A program made the position numbers and the translations under genes. This document shows, one piece after another, positions 53,618 through 63,280 of a stretch of 64,000 nucleotides of DNA; within the stretch, counting starts at the first letter, position 1; each line of letters opens with the position of its first letter. The stretch covers positions 1-64,000 of the forward strand of contig CACMKW010000006.1 of the NCBI GenBank assembly GCA_902614395.1, given 5' to 3'. Origin of the DNA: an uncultured Alphaproteobacteria bacterium (GTDB taxonomy: Bacteria; Pseudomonadota; Alphaproteobacteria; HIMB59; GCA-002718135). The notes beneath the pieces were generated by a model. The model searched no databases and was not told the origin of the DNA. It saw only the letters and a program-made list of their open reading frames with translations.

Positions 53618-54440
53618 TTTAATTAAAGAGAGTTTAATTAAATTAAAACAAAAAAATATAACTAGTCCAGAACTAGATCTAAGAATTTTACTTAAACATG
53701 CTTCAAAAAAAAATGATGAAATTATTTTAAGTAATCTTAATGTAGACAATATTGATATTGTTAAATTTAAATCTTATTTACAAAAAAGAATTAATAGACA
53801 ACCAATAGCTAAAATTATTAAAAATAAGCCTTTTTGGAAAAATGATTTTTATGTAAATAATTTTGTTTTAGATCCACGTCCTGAAACTGAATTAATAATT
53901 GAGGAAGCATTAAATATTTATAGAAATAAACACCTTAAATTAAAAATATTAGATATTGGTACTGGATCAGGATGCCTCGCAGTATCACTAGCAAAGGAAT
54001 TTAAAAATGCATCTATTACAGCTATAGATATATCTAGAGAAGCATTAGAGGTTGCTGAAAAAAACTTAAAAATACATAGTTGTTATAATCAAATCCAACT
54101 TAAGATGATAGATTATAAAAATATAAATTCCAAGTTTGATTTAATTGTATCTAATCCACCATACCTTACAAACGAACAGTTTAATAATGCTGATCCAGAA
54201 GTTAGAAATTTTGAGCCGAAATTAGCCTTAGTTGGAGGAGATGATGGTTTGAAATTTTACAGAGAATATTCAAAAAATATTAAAAATTTAATGAATAAAA
54301 GTGCTTATTTTATATGTGAAATTGGCATTAATCAGAGACAAGATTGTGAAGAAATTTTTGAAAATTCTGGATTAAATTTGAATAAAATAGTTAATGATCT
54401 TCAAGGAATCGAGAGAATTCTAAGTTTTTCCAAGATATAA
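53610..54440 (+). CDS. prmC: Release factor glutamine methyltransferase
   Basis: [44 protein letters not shown]; overlaps prfA by 8 bp. Confidence 0.95.
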   Translation: MNNLIKESLIKLKQKNITSPELDLRILLKHASKKNDEIILSNLNVDNIDIVKFKSYLQKRINRQPIAKIIKNKPFWKNDFYVNNFVLDPRPETELIIEEALNIYRNKHLKLKILDIGTGSGCLAVSLAKEFKNASITAIDISREALEVAEKNLKIHSCYNQIQLKMIDYKNINSKFDLIVSNPPYLTNEQFNNADPEVRNFEPKLALVGGDDGLKFYREYSKNIKNLMNKSAYFICEIGINQRQDCEEIFENSGLNLNKIVNDLQGIERILSFSKI

Positions 54441-54517
54441 GTTGAAATAAATAAAATGAACTGTATAAATTAATTAAATATTAATAATTTATTAAAAATT
54501 TTTAATTTCCAAACAAA

Positions 54518-54931
54518 ATGTATAAAAAGAACGGTAGAACCGCTTATAAGAGTAATAGAAGAACCAGTTTTAAGAAACCTGGTGGATATAAAAATTTCAA
54601 TAATAGAAATAGAGGAAATGTATCCCAGCAATATAACAAGTACTTAAAACTAGCTAAAGAAGCATCAAGATCAGGTGATAGAATTCAATCTGAATACTAT
54701 TATCAATTTACTGATCACTTCTATAGAATAATGGTTGAGCTAGGTATTAATATTGAAGAAAACTCAAATTTTGATGACCAAAAACAAAGTACTTCAAATG
54801 AACAAACTTCAGATACTGATAATGAAACTATTGAAGTAAATGACAATGATAAAGTAGAAGATGATTCCATCGAATCTATTCCATTTATAGCTGAACCATC
54901 TAAAGAAAAAAGAACAAGATCAACAAAGTAG
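54518..54931 (+). CDS. DUF4167-like basic/acidic protein
   Basis: RNRGNVSQQYNKYLKLAKEASRSGDRIQSEYYYQFTDHFYRIM, downstream of prmC. Confidence 0.88.
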   Translation: MYKKNGRTAYKSNRRTSFKKPGGYKNFNNRNRGNVSQQYNKYLKLAKEASRSGDRIQSEYYYQFTDHFYRIMVELGINIEENSNFDDQKQSTSNEQTSDTDNETIEVNDNDKVEDDSIESIPFIAEPSKEKRTRSTK

Positions 54932-56227
54932 TTATTCGTATAACATGCTCAAATGATCAGCATATATTATTTTATATTCTTCTTTAAATTTCTCTAATTC
55001 TTTACCCTCAAGTATTTTTCCAGAAGGAAGTTTTAGTTTTAACGGATTTATATGTTTATTTTGATAAATAATTTCATAATGAAGATGAGGTCCAGTAGAA
55101 TTTCCTGTACTACCTACATAGCCTATAACTTCACCTTGGTTTACTCTTACCCCTTTAGAAATACCTTTCTTATAATTTGACATATGTGCATACGCCGTTT
55201 TATATCCATTATTATGCCTTATACGAATATATTTCCCATATCCTCCATTCCTTCCAACATATTCAACAATTCCATTCCCTCCAGCATAAATTGGTGTTCC
55301 TGTTGGTGCAGCAAAATCAACACCTTTATGCATTTTATTAAAACCTGAAATAGGATGTTTTCGCATACCAAAATTTGATGAAATTCTTGCACCATCTAAT
55401 GGTGTCTTTAAAATTGATTTTTTAACATTTTTTCCCTCTCTGTTAAAATAATCAACATAACCATCATCTGTAATAAACTTAAAATATTCTAATTGTTTTC
55501 CATCAATTATTATCGAAGCATATTTAATATCGTTATATTCTAGTCTACCTGTTTCAACTATTTCATCAAATTCATAGGATATTGAAACAACTGTATCGAC
55601 TCTAATATCTCTTTGAAAATCAAGATCAAAACTAAAAAGGCGTATAATTTTAACTAAAATATCTGATGATACATCATTTTTAATACCGTCTGAAAATAAT
55701 GATTCTGAAATTGTATACTCTTTTGCTTCAATAAATGAATTCTTCGTTAACTTTATTATATTTAGATCTATTTCTTTATCTAAATTAACAGAGATTATAG
55801 TCTCATTGTTTTTAAAAAATTCAATTTTTTTTATTTCAGCAAAATTATTTTCAAATACACTTATAATTTCTCCAGTTTTAATTTTCTTTAAATCATAAGT
55901 TTCTTCGATCTTACTAATGATTTCATAAATTTTTTTCTGCTTAAAGTTTAGATTTTCCAAAATAGAGACAAAAGTATCACCTTGTAAAATTTCAATTTTT
56001 TTCTCAACTAATTGTTCTTTATCAATATTTTTTTTTATATTTGGTGTTGCTACTTCTTCTTCTTTTTTTTCTTGAATAATTTCTTTTTTATCTTCTACTA
56101 TTTCTTTTTTTATAATTTCTTCCTCAAAAATATATTTCTCTGATATGTTTAAGTATTCAGAAATAAACAAATAATATCCTAATGATATTAAAGAAATTAA
56201 AATTAGATATCTTAAAATTCTAAACAC
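54932..56227 (-). CDS. M23 family (LytM) metallopeptidase with LysM-like N-terminal region
   Basis: ISSNFGMRKHPISGFNKMHKGVDFAAPTGTPIYAGGNG...HLHYEII; single N-terminal TM. Confidence 0.92.
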   Translation of the reverse strand: MFRILRYLILISLISLGYYLFISEYLNISEKYIFEEEIIKKEIVEDKKEIIQEKKEEEVATPNIKKNIDKEQLVEKKIEILQGDTFVSILENLNFKQKKIYEIISKIEETYDLKKIKTGEIISVFENNFAEIKKIEFFKNNETIISVNLDKEIDLNIIKLTKNSFIEAKEYTISESLFSDGIKNDVSSDILVKIIRLFSFDLDFQRDIRVDTVVSISYEFDEIVETGRLEYNDIKYASIIIDGKQLEYFKFITDDGYVDYFNREGKNVKKSILKTPLDGARISSNFGMRKHPISGFNKMHKGVDFAAPTGTPIYAGGNGIVEYVGRNGGYGKYIRIRHNNGYKTAYAHMSNYKKGISKGVRVNQGEVIGYVGSTGNSTGPHLHYEIIYQNKHINPLKLKLPSGKILEGKELEKFKEEYKIIYADHLSMLYE

Positions 56228-56692
56228 CTAAAAATATTTTGAATTAAAATATACAAGTGGTTTCAATTTATCGTTAGATTGTAATTCCAATATCTTGCAT
56301 ATAAATATTATGTGATCACCTTTTTTGATTTTTTCTATTAGTTCACATTCAAGATTTGCTATACAATTTGGTATAATTACTGTTTTATTTTTCCCTTCAA
56401 TAAATTTTATATCTTCTAAATTAGGCTCAGTTAAAGCAAAATTGTCAGATAATTTTTTTTGTTTACTAGATAGAATATTTATTGATAAAAATTTAGTTTT
56501 TGAAAACTTCTTTATTGAGGATGAGTAATTACCTAAAGAAAACAGAACCATAGGAGGGTTAAGAGATAAAGAGTTAAATGAGTTAACAGTTTTCCCATAA
56601 ATTGAATTATTATTTTTAACACATACAACAGTAATTCCTGTTGAAAACTTACTAAGTGTTTTTTTAAAATTATTAGTATTTACTTTTTTCAT
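56228..56692 (-). CDS. Flavin reductase-like (FMN-binding) domain protein
   Basis: FKKTLSKFSTGITVVCVKNNNSIYGKTVNSFNSLSLNPPMVLFSLGNYSSS. Confidence 0.87.
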   Translation of the reverse strand: MKKVNTNNFKKTLSKFSTGITVVCVKNNNSIYGKTVNSFNSLSLNPPMVLFSLGNYSSSIKKFSKTKFLSINILSSKQKKLSDNFALTEPNLEDIKFIEGKNKTVIIPNCIANLECELIEKIKKGDHIIFICKILELQSNDKLKPLVYFNSKYF

Positions 56693-57189
56693 AACCTTTT
56701 TTGCATATAAATAGAATCAATCCACTTATTTTTTTTAAAACCAGCTTTCTTTATAGTTCCAATATATTGAAAACCATTATTTTTATGTATTTTTATTGAA
56801 GCAAAATTATTTTTTCCACCAATCACTGCTATCAAATTTTTAATCTTTGAAATTTTTTTACATAATTTAACAAGTTCTTTTAGTATTTTATTACCATAAC
56901 CATTATTAATTAAATCTGGATCAACATAGATTGAATGTTCATATGAAAATCTATATCCACTTTTTTCTCTAAATTTATTTACAAAGGCTAATCCAATAAC
57001 TTCATTTTCTTCAATTGCTAAAATAAATGGTAATTTATTTTTTTTAATTTTTTTTAATAATAAATTAAATTTTAATTTAGATAATTTTTTTTCTTCAAAA
57101 TTAGAGAATGAATTTTCAATAAAATAATTATAAATTTTTAGAGCTTTAGAGATTTCATTTTCTGTAAAATTGTTTTTTTTTACCCTCAT
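56689..57189 (-). CDS. GNAT-family N-acetyltransferase
   Basis: YSHSIYVDPDLINNGYGNKILKEL-type acetyl-CoA region (EHSIYVDPDLINNGYGNKILKELVKLCK), IKIHKNNGFQYIGTIKKAGFK. Confidence 0.87.
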   Translation of the reverse strand: MRVKKNNFTENEISKALKIYNYFIENSFSNFEEKKLSKLKFNLLLKKIKKNKLPFILAIEENEVIGLAFVNKFREKSGYRFSYEHSIYVDPDLINNGYGNKILKELVKLCKKISKIKNLIAVIGGKNNFASIKIHKNNGFQYIGTIKKAGFKKNKWIDSIYMQKRL

Positions 57190-57411
57190 TTATCTCCTAA
57201 TATTAATATTCAATTGTATGAATAATTCTAGACTCTGAATATTATTTAATAAAAAATTGATCAATATGTTTATAATTTATTTACTTAATTAATGATTAAA
57301 AAAGGTTAAATTAAGTATAATTTAAAAATCTCATACGATCTTTCAATTATTGCTTTAGCTTTAAAAGTCATTATATTTCAAATACTATATTTTTATAAAA
57401 TAAAACTTATT

Positions 57412-57486
57412 GGGTGTGTAGCTCAGCGGTAGAGCACTGCCTCGACACGGCAGGGGTCACAGGTTCAATCCCTGTCACACCCACCA
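57412..57486 (+). tRNA. tRNA-Val (GAC), CCA encoded
   Basis: GGGTGTGTAGCTCAGCGGTAGAGCACTGCCTCGACACGGCAGGGGTCACAGGTTCAATCCCTGTCACACCCACCA folds as a cloverleaf: acceptor GGGTGTG/CACACCC, anticodon stem CTGCC/GGCAG, T arm ACAGG-TTCAATC-CCTGT; anticodon GAC at 57444-57446. Confidence 0.95.
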
Positions 57487-57540
57487 TAGAAATTTTAATA
57501 AATATTCTTGAAATTTAATAATATGATATATTTATAGTAT

Positions 57541-57951
57541 ATGTTCAAATGTTTATTAGTAGCCACTCTAATCTCTTCATTAATTTTCTTAATAATAGAT
57601 GTAATTTGGCTAAGCTTTGCTACAAAATCTTTTTATAAACCTTTAATAGGTAATTTATTAGCTGATAAGCCTGTAATGTGGGCTGCTGCTCTTTTTTATA
57701 TATTGTATGTCTTTGGTATGGCTTTGGTTGTAATTCAACCTTGTGTTGATTCTGGTAACTTAATGAAAACATTGTACACTGGCTTCATATTTGGTTTGGT
57801 TGCATATGGCACATATAACTTAACAAATATGGCAGTACTTAAAGGATGGTCACCAACCGTTACTTTCGTAGACATGTTCTGGGGTGGTTCATTAACAGCC
57901 GTATCAGCTACATCTGGATTATACTTAGCAAAAAAAATAGTACATTTTTAA
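57541..57951 (+). CDS. DUF2177 family membrane protein
   Basis: FLIIDVIWLSFATKSFYKPLIGNLL, FGLVAYGTYNLTNMAVLKGWSPTVTFVDMFWGG. Confidence 0.9.
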   Translation: MFKCLLVATLISSLIFLIIDVIWLSFATKSFYKPLIGNLLADKPVMWAAALFYILYVFGMALVVIQPCVDSGNLMKTLYTGFIFGLVAYGTYNLTNMAVLKGWSPTVTFVDMFWGGSLTAVSATSGLYLAKKIVHF

Positions 57952-58838
57952 TTTAATCGATCCATTCCAAATTTTAGCATTTTTATTAGTATAGGGTTTT
58001 GGTTTATTTTATTTTTATATTTTTTTATAAAAGTATTAATTTTATTATTACACAAATCAGTAACTTGTTTTTCACCAATTAATTTTAGTAAGGTACTTTT
58101 GCCTTGTTCAACATCTTTACCTGGTGTTTTTCCAATTTTCTTAAAAGTTCCAATTTCATCGATTAAGTCATCTATAATTTGAAATATTAAACCAAATAAC
58201 ATTCCATAATCTTTTGCAAATTGAATTTCAATTTTACTTTTATCTTTTAATATAAAAGGTGCAGAAAAAGAGAATTCAAATAACTTGCCAGTTTTTCTAG
58301 AATACATATCTAAAATTTTATTTTTAGATAACTTTTTATTTTCATATTCTAAATCTAAATTTTGACCAAGAGCTAATCCTTTATGTCCAATACACAAAGA
58401 AAGATAATTTATTAAATTTAATCTAGAAATAACATTTTTATTTTTAAAATTACCAGAGATCAATTCAAATGCTAAATCATGTAAAGCATCACCAGCTAAT
58501 ATTGCAGTAGCTTCATTAAATTTTTTATGAGTACTTAATTTACCTCTTCTGTAATCATCATCATCCATTGATGGTAAATCATCGTGAATTAAGGAGTACG
58601 AATGTATACATTCAATACATGAGGCTATGATAAAGGCATCATTTGATGAAATTTTTGCTATTTTTGCAGACTCCATTACTAAAAATGGCCTTATTCTTTT
58701 TCCTCCATTCATAGAGCCATAAAAGATTGCATTTGATAAACTGGATTTGTCTAGCTTATTTTTTAAAAGTTTTTTAAATTTAATATCAAACTTTCTTTTA
58801 TTTGCATTTATTAACGTATTTAAGTTCATAGATAACAA
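57948..58838 (-). CDS. ispA: Polyprenyl (geranyl/farnesyl) diphosphate synthase
   Basis: GGKRIRPFLVMES, first Asp motif HDDLPSMDDDDYRRGKLSTHKKFNEATAILAGDALHDLAFE, second LIFQIIDDLID. Confidence 0.93.
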   Translation of the reverse strand: MLSMNLNTLINANKRKFDIKFKKLLKNKLDKSSLSNAIFYGSMNGGKRIRPFLVMESAKIAKISSNDAFIIASCIECIHSYSLIHDDLPSMDDDDYRRGKLSTHKKFNEATAILAGDALHDLAFELISGNFKNKNVISRLNLINYLSLCIGHKGLALGQNLDLEYENKKLSKNKILDMYSRKTGKLFEFSFSAPFILKDKSKIEIQFAKDYGMLFGLIFQIIDDLIDEIGTFKKIGKTPGKDVEQGKSTLLKLIGEKQVTDLCNNKINTFIKKYKNKINQNPILIKMLKFGMDRLN

Positions 58839-58891
58839 TTTATATTTGTTTTAATTTCTAAATTATTTAATACAAATATGCGAATGTATTT

Positions 58892-59929
58892 ATGAGAATC
58901 GAAGAAGAAATTAAACTTGACTACTCAGACGTCCTTTTTAGACCAAAGAGAAGTACTTTAAAAAGTAGGAAAGATGTTGATTTGAATAGAAAATATACTT
59001 TTAAACACTCAAGATCATCATGGAAAGGAATTCCAATAATAGCCTCTAATATGGATGGTGTTGGTGAAATAGATGTTGCAAAAAAACTAAGTTCTCACAA
59101 ACTAATGACTGCTTTAACAAAACAGCATGACATTAATCAAATAGGAACTATTTATAAAAGAAATGTTCTCTTTGATTCAATTGCTCTTAGTTGCGGCACA
59201 AGTAAAGACAGTTACAATAGGTTAAATTCAATTTTAAAAAAATATCCAAAATTTAAATTTATATGTATTGATGTTGCAAATGGTTATTCAGAAAATTTTA
59301 GTAATTTTGTTTCAGAAGTAAGAAAAAAATATCCAAAAAAAACTATTATTGCAGGTAATGTTGTTACTGCAGATATGACTCAGGAATTAGTATTAAGTGG
59401 GGCGGATATCGTTAAAGTTGGTATCGGTCCTGGAAGTGTATGTACCACTAGAATACAAACAGGAGTAGGGTATCCGCAACTTAGCGCTGTAATGGAATGT
59501 GCTGACGCAGCACATGGATTAGGAGCGCATATTATAGCCGATGGAGGATGTACTTGTCCTGGTGATGTTGCAAAAGGATTTGGTGCTGGTGCAGACTTTG
59601 TTATGCTTGGCGGAATGTTAGCAGGTCATAAGGAAGGTGGTGGTGATATAATTCAGGAAAATGGAACTAAATTTATAGAGTTTTATGGATCAAGTTCTGA
59701 AGAAGCAAATGAGAAACATTATGGTGGTCTTGCAAACTATAGATCATCTGAAGGTAAAAAAGTTAAAATACAAATGAAGAATTCGCTAGATAGTACAATT
59801 AGAGATATTCTTGGAGGTGTAAGAAGTAGTTGTACATACGTTGGCGCTTCATCATTGAAGCAGCTCAGTAAGTGTACTACATTTGTAAGAGTAAATAATC
59901 AGTATAATGACACTTTTGGGAAAGTGTAG
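58892..59929 (+). CDS. guaC: GMP reductase/IMP dehydrogenase family, GuaC-like
   Basis: [100 protein letters not shown]. Confidence 0.92.
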   Translation: MRIEEEIKLDYSDVLFRPKRSTLKSRKDVDLNRKYTFKHSRSSWKGIPIIASNMDGVGEIDVAKKLSSHKLMTALTKQHDINQIGTIYKRNVLFDSIALSCGTSKDSYNRLNSILKKYPKFKFICIDVANGYSENFSNFVSEVRKKYPKKTIIAGNVVTADMTQELVLSGADIVKVGIGPGSVCTTRIQTGVGYPQLSAVMECADAAHGLGAHIIADGGCTCPGDVAKGFGAGADFVMLGGMLAGHKEGGGDIIQENGTKFIEFYGSSSEEANEKHYGGLANYRSSEGKKVKIQMKNSLDSTIRDILGGVRSSCTYVGASSLKQLSKCTTFVRVNNQYNDTFGKV

Positions 59930-59930
59930 T

Positions 59931-61517
59931 TTAGTAACCTATTGCCATACCATCCTTTCGTGGATCTGACCCGCCAATAAGCACTCCATTTTTTCTATCT
60001 ATTTTTATACATTGACCACCGCCAATAGCATTTTTATTTATTTTAATTTTATGACCAATATTCTTTAATTTTTTTATAATTTTATCATCTAATGAATTCT
60101 CAACATTTAAGAGACCATTTAGAGCAAATGCTCTAGGTAAATCTAATCCTTCTTGTACTGTCATGTTATAGTCGATTATATTTTGAATCAAATGAGACTG
60201 ACCAATTGGTTGATATTGTCCTCCCATAACACCATAAGAATACAGCGTCTCATCATTCTTATTAGTTATTAGACCAGGGATTATTGTATGAAGTGGTCTT
60301 TTATGACTATCAATTGAGTTGGGGTGACCATCTTCTAATCTGAAATTTACACCTCTATTTTGAAAAAGAATTCCTGATTTATTACTTGTAATTCCACTTC
60401 CAAAACCATGACATATTGAATTAATAAATGACACTGAATTCAAATCTCTATCTACAACACTTAAATATATTGTTTCAGGGTGAGAAGTTACATAGCCTTT
60501 TTTTGAAGAATAAATTTTATTTTTATTTATTCTAGAACATAAAGAGCTTATATATTCATTACTTAAATAATCTTTTATATTTATATTAATAAAATTAGGA
60601 TCACCAAATATTGTTTCCTTAACCTCAAAACATATTTTTGAAATTTCAGCTTGAAGATGATATCTTTCAAAACTTGAAGGATGGTATTTTTTGATATTTA
60701 ATTTCTCAATCATTGCCATCATCATCAAAACAACTAATCCAGGACTATTTAAGGGGCATTGATGTACTTTTAAATTTCTATATGAATTTGATATTGTTTT
60801 TGAAAATAGCGTTTCTTGATTATAGAAATCTTCTTCTGTATGCAATCCACCTAGTTTATTTAGTGTTTTAACCATGTCATTAGTTATTTCACTTTGATAA
60901 AATCCTTTAATCTTATTTTTTGATATTACTTTTAAAGTATTTGCTAAAGGAATATTCTTAAAAACTTCACCATAACTATAACTTAGATTTTGATTTAAAA
61001 ATAATCTTTTAGAATTAGGATTTTTTTTAAGTTTTTTTTCATTCTCTTTCCATGCAATAGCTTCTACTTCATGAACAGGAAATCCTCTTCTAGCAAAATT
61101 TTCTGCTCCAGATAAAACTTCATTAAAATCAATTCTTCCAAATTTTTCATGCATAGAACACCATGCATGAATTGCCCCAGGAACAGTAACTGAATGTGGA
61201 CTTGTTAAACCAATATTTTTTATTTTATTATCTTTATAGAACTGTAAATTTGCTTTTTTCGGAGCGATTCCAGACCCATTTACAGCAATTGGTTTTTTCC
61301 CATTCATCGAAATAATTGCAAAGCAATCTCCGCCAATTCCTGTTGCGCTAGGACATACTACAGCTTGAACTGCTGAAGCCGCGATAGCAGCATCAACAGC
61401 ATTTCCACCTTTTTGAAGTACATTAATTGCTACCATTGAGCTTAATGGATTTGATGTTGCAACCATGCCATTTTGAGCTAAAATATTAGATCTTCCAGGA
61501 TAAGATAATTTTCTCAT
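59931..61517 (-). CDS. Gamma-glutamyltranspeptidase family protein
   Basis: [55 protein letters not shown]; catalytic region [29 protein letters not shown]. Confidence 0.93.
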   Translation of the reverse strand: MRKLSYPGRSNILAQNGMVATSNPLSSMVAINVLQKGGNAVDAAIAASAVQAVVCPSATGIGGDCFAIISMNGKKPIAVNGSGIAPKKANLQFYKDNKIKNIGLTSPHSVTVPGAIHAWCSMHEKFGRIDFNEVLSGAENFARRGFPVHEVEAIAWKENEKKLKKNPNSKRLFLNQNLSYSYGEVFKNIPLANTLKVISKNKIKGFYQSEITNDMVKTLNKLGGLHTEEDFYNQETLFSKTISNSYRNLKVHQCPLNSPGLVVLMMMAMIEKLNIKKYHPSSFERYHLQAEISKICFEVKETIFGDPNFININIKDYLSNEYISSLCSRINKNKIYSSKKGYVTSHPETIYLSVVDRDLNSVSFINSICHGFGSGITSNKSGILFQNRGVNFRLEDGHPNSIDSHKRPLHTIIPGLITNKNDETLYSYGVMGGQYQPIGQSHLIQNIIDYNMTVQEGLDLPRAFALNGLLNVENSLDDKIIKKLKNIGHKIKINKNAIGGGQCIKIDRKNGVLIGGSDPRKDGMAIGY

Positions 61518-61538
61518 ATTAATTCAGACAATATATGT

Positions 61539-61567
61539 TTGACAAAACAAATCCCAGAATTTAAAGC
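61539..61567 (+). promoter_or_regulatory. Possible promoter of rpmJ
   Basis: TTGACA (61539-61544), 17-bp spacer, TAAAGC (61562-61567, weak -10); ATG at 61575. Confidence 0.4.
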
Positions 61568-61574
61568 GCTTTTT

Positions 61575-61700
61575 ATGAAAGTAAAATGTTCATTAAAAAC
61601 TGCTAAAACTAGGGATAAGGATTGTAAAATTGTTCGTAGAAAAGGCAGGATTTATGTAATTAATAAAAAAAATCCCAGAATGAAAGCAAGACAGGGTTAA
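61575..61700 (+). CDS. rpmJ: 50S ribosomal protein L36 (41 aa; not in ORF track)
   Basis: [41 protein letters not shown], stop TAA 61698-61700; strong match to the YkgO-like/Zn-independent L36 pattern. Confidence 0.96.
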   Translation: MKVKCSLKTAKTRDKDCKIVRRKGRIYVINKKNPRMKARQG

Positions 61701-62642
61701 TTAACTCTCCGCTATATATTTTTCAGCCTCTAAAGCAGCCATACAACCCATACCAGCAGCAGTAACAGCCTGTCTGTAAATTTTATCTTTTACATCTCCT
61801 GCAGCAAAAACTCCTTTAATACTTGTCTCAGTACTATCAGGTTTAGTAATTATATAATTCTCTTCATCCATTTTTAACTTATCAATAAAAAGTGAAGTAG
61901 CAGGATCATGTCCTATAGCTATAAATGCACCATTTACATCTATAGTTGTTTTGCTGCTATCTAATGTATTCTCTAAAATAATTTTTTTTAATGTATTTGG
62001 ATTTTCATCTCCAATAAATTCAGAAACTTTACTGTTCCAAATTACTTCAATTTTTTTATTGTTAAACAGTCTTTCTTGTAAAATTTTTTCAGCTCGCAAA
62101 CTATCTCTTCTATGAATTAATATTACCTTTGAAGCAAATTTAGTCAAAAACATTGCTTCTTCTACTGCACTATTACCTCCACCTATTACTGCTACTTGCT
62201 GATCTTTGAAGAAAAACCCATCACAAGTTGCACAAGCAGAAATACCAAATCCTTTAAATTTTTTTTCACTTTCCAAATTTAGCCATCTAGCCTGAGCGCC
62301 TGTTGCAATAATTATCGATTTGGACACAAATTCTTTGCCTGACTCAGTTTTGGAAGTAAATGGATTTTTTTCAAAATCAACTGAAGTTACAATATCATTA
62401 TGAAAAATAGTTCCTACTTTCATAGCTTGTTCTTTCATTTGTTCCATAAGCCAAGGACCCTGAATTACATTTTCAAATCCTGGATAGTTTTCTACATCCG
62501 TAGTGATGGTTAGCTGACCTCCTGGTTCTAAACCTGAAACTAAATGTGGTTTTAAATTTGCTCTTGCCGCATAGATTGCAGCTGTGTATCCTGCTGGTCC
62601 AGAGCCAATAATTAAGACATCATTTTCTATTTTTTCAGTCAT
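61701..62642 (-). CDS. trxB: Thioredoxin reductase
   Basis: VLIIGSGPAGYTAAIYAARANLKPHLVSG, redox CATCDGFFFKDQQVAVIGGGNSAVEEAMFLTKFA, FAAGDVKDKIYRQAVTAAGMGCMAALEAEKY. Confidence 0.97.
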   Translation of the reverse strand: MTEKIENDVLIIGSGPAGYTAAIYAARANLKPHLVSGLEPGGQLTITTDVENYPGFENVIQGPWLMEQMKEQAMKVGTIFHNDIVTSVDFEKNPFTSKTESGKEFVSKSIIIATGAQARWLNLESEKKFKGFGISACATCDGFFFKDQQVAVIGGGNSAVEEAMFLTKFASKVILIHRRDSLRAEKILQERLFNNKKIEVIWNSKVSEFIGDENPNTLKKIILENTLDSSKTTIDVNGAFIAIGHDPATSLFIDKLKMDEENYIITKPDSTETSIKGVFAAGDVKDKIYRQAVTAAGMGCMAALEAEKYIAES

Positions 62643-62659
62643 ATAATTAAATTAATAAT

Positions 62660-63280
62660 TTAAGCACTTTTTTCAACTGGCCAATCTGTATTAAAAGTAA
62701 CATAATTTATTTGAATACATCTTCTCTCTTTTTGAATTTCTTTTAATTCAAGTCCATGCCAAGTATCATCTCCTGAAGAAAAAAAATAACCACTATTATG
62801 AACATAATTAATTGTTTTAACTAATTTAAAATTTTTATCATAAAGGTCGGTACCCAAATTTGACGCTTCATTATATGGGTTCGCCCAAACCATCATCGTC
62901 ATTAATTTCTCTGAGATATCTTTGTGTGGTTTTAACCAAAATCCTTTTTTATCTCCAATTACTTCTAATCTGACGTATGAATTTGATAAATCTTTATCAA
63001 TTATTTTCGAAATTTTATTTACCATTTCTTTGCTTTGTAAAGACTGAATTAATTTTGTTAGATATGGAAAATTTTGACAATTATTTTTTGTTATAAAAAG
63101 TCTTAATTTACCGTCAACTCCCTGTCCTGTATGATCTGCAGCTCTTGTCCCATCGTACATTCTATCTCCTGAAGGAATATTACTAAAGGAAATTTCATCT
63201 AATGCGCCTTCTTCTAAACAATTACTAAATACCCAGTGATTAAAAGGAAAATCTGCATGAGTTAAGTTCTCAAGATTCAT
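62660..63280 (-). CDS. 2-oxoglutarate/Fe(II)-dependent oxygenase-like protein
   Basis: Double-stranded beta-helix metal motif candidates LKPHKDISEKLMTMMVW and GDDTWHGLELKEIQKERRCIQINYV. Confidence 0.75.
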   Translation of the reverse strand: MNLENLTHADFPFNHWVFSNCLEEGALDEISFSNIPSGDRMYDGTRAADHTGQGVDGKLRLFITKNNCQNFPYLTKLIQSLQSKEMVNKISKIIDKDLSNSYVRLEVIGDKKGFWLKPHKDISEKLMTMMVWANPYNEASNLGTDLYDKNFKLVKTINYVHNSGYFFSSGDDTWHGLELKEIQKERRCIQINYVTFNTDWPVEKSA

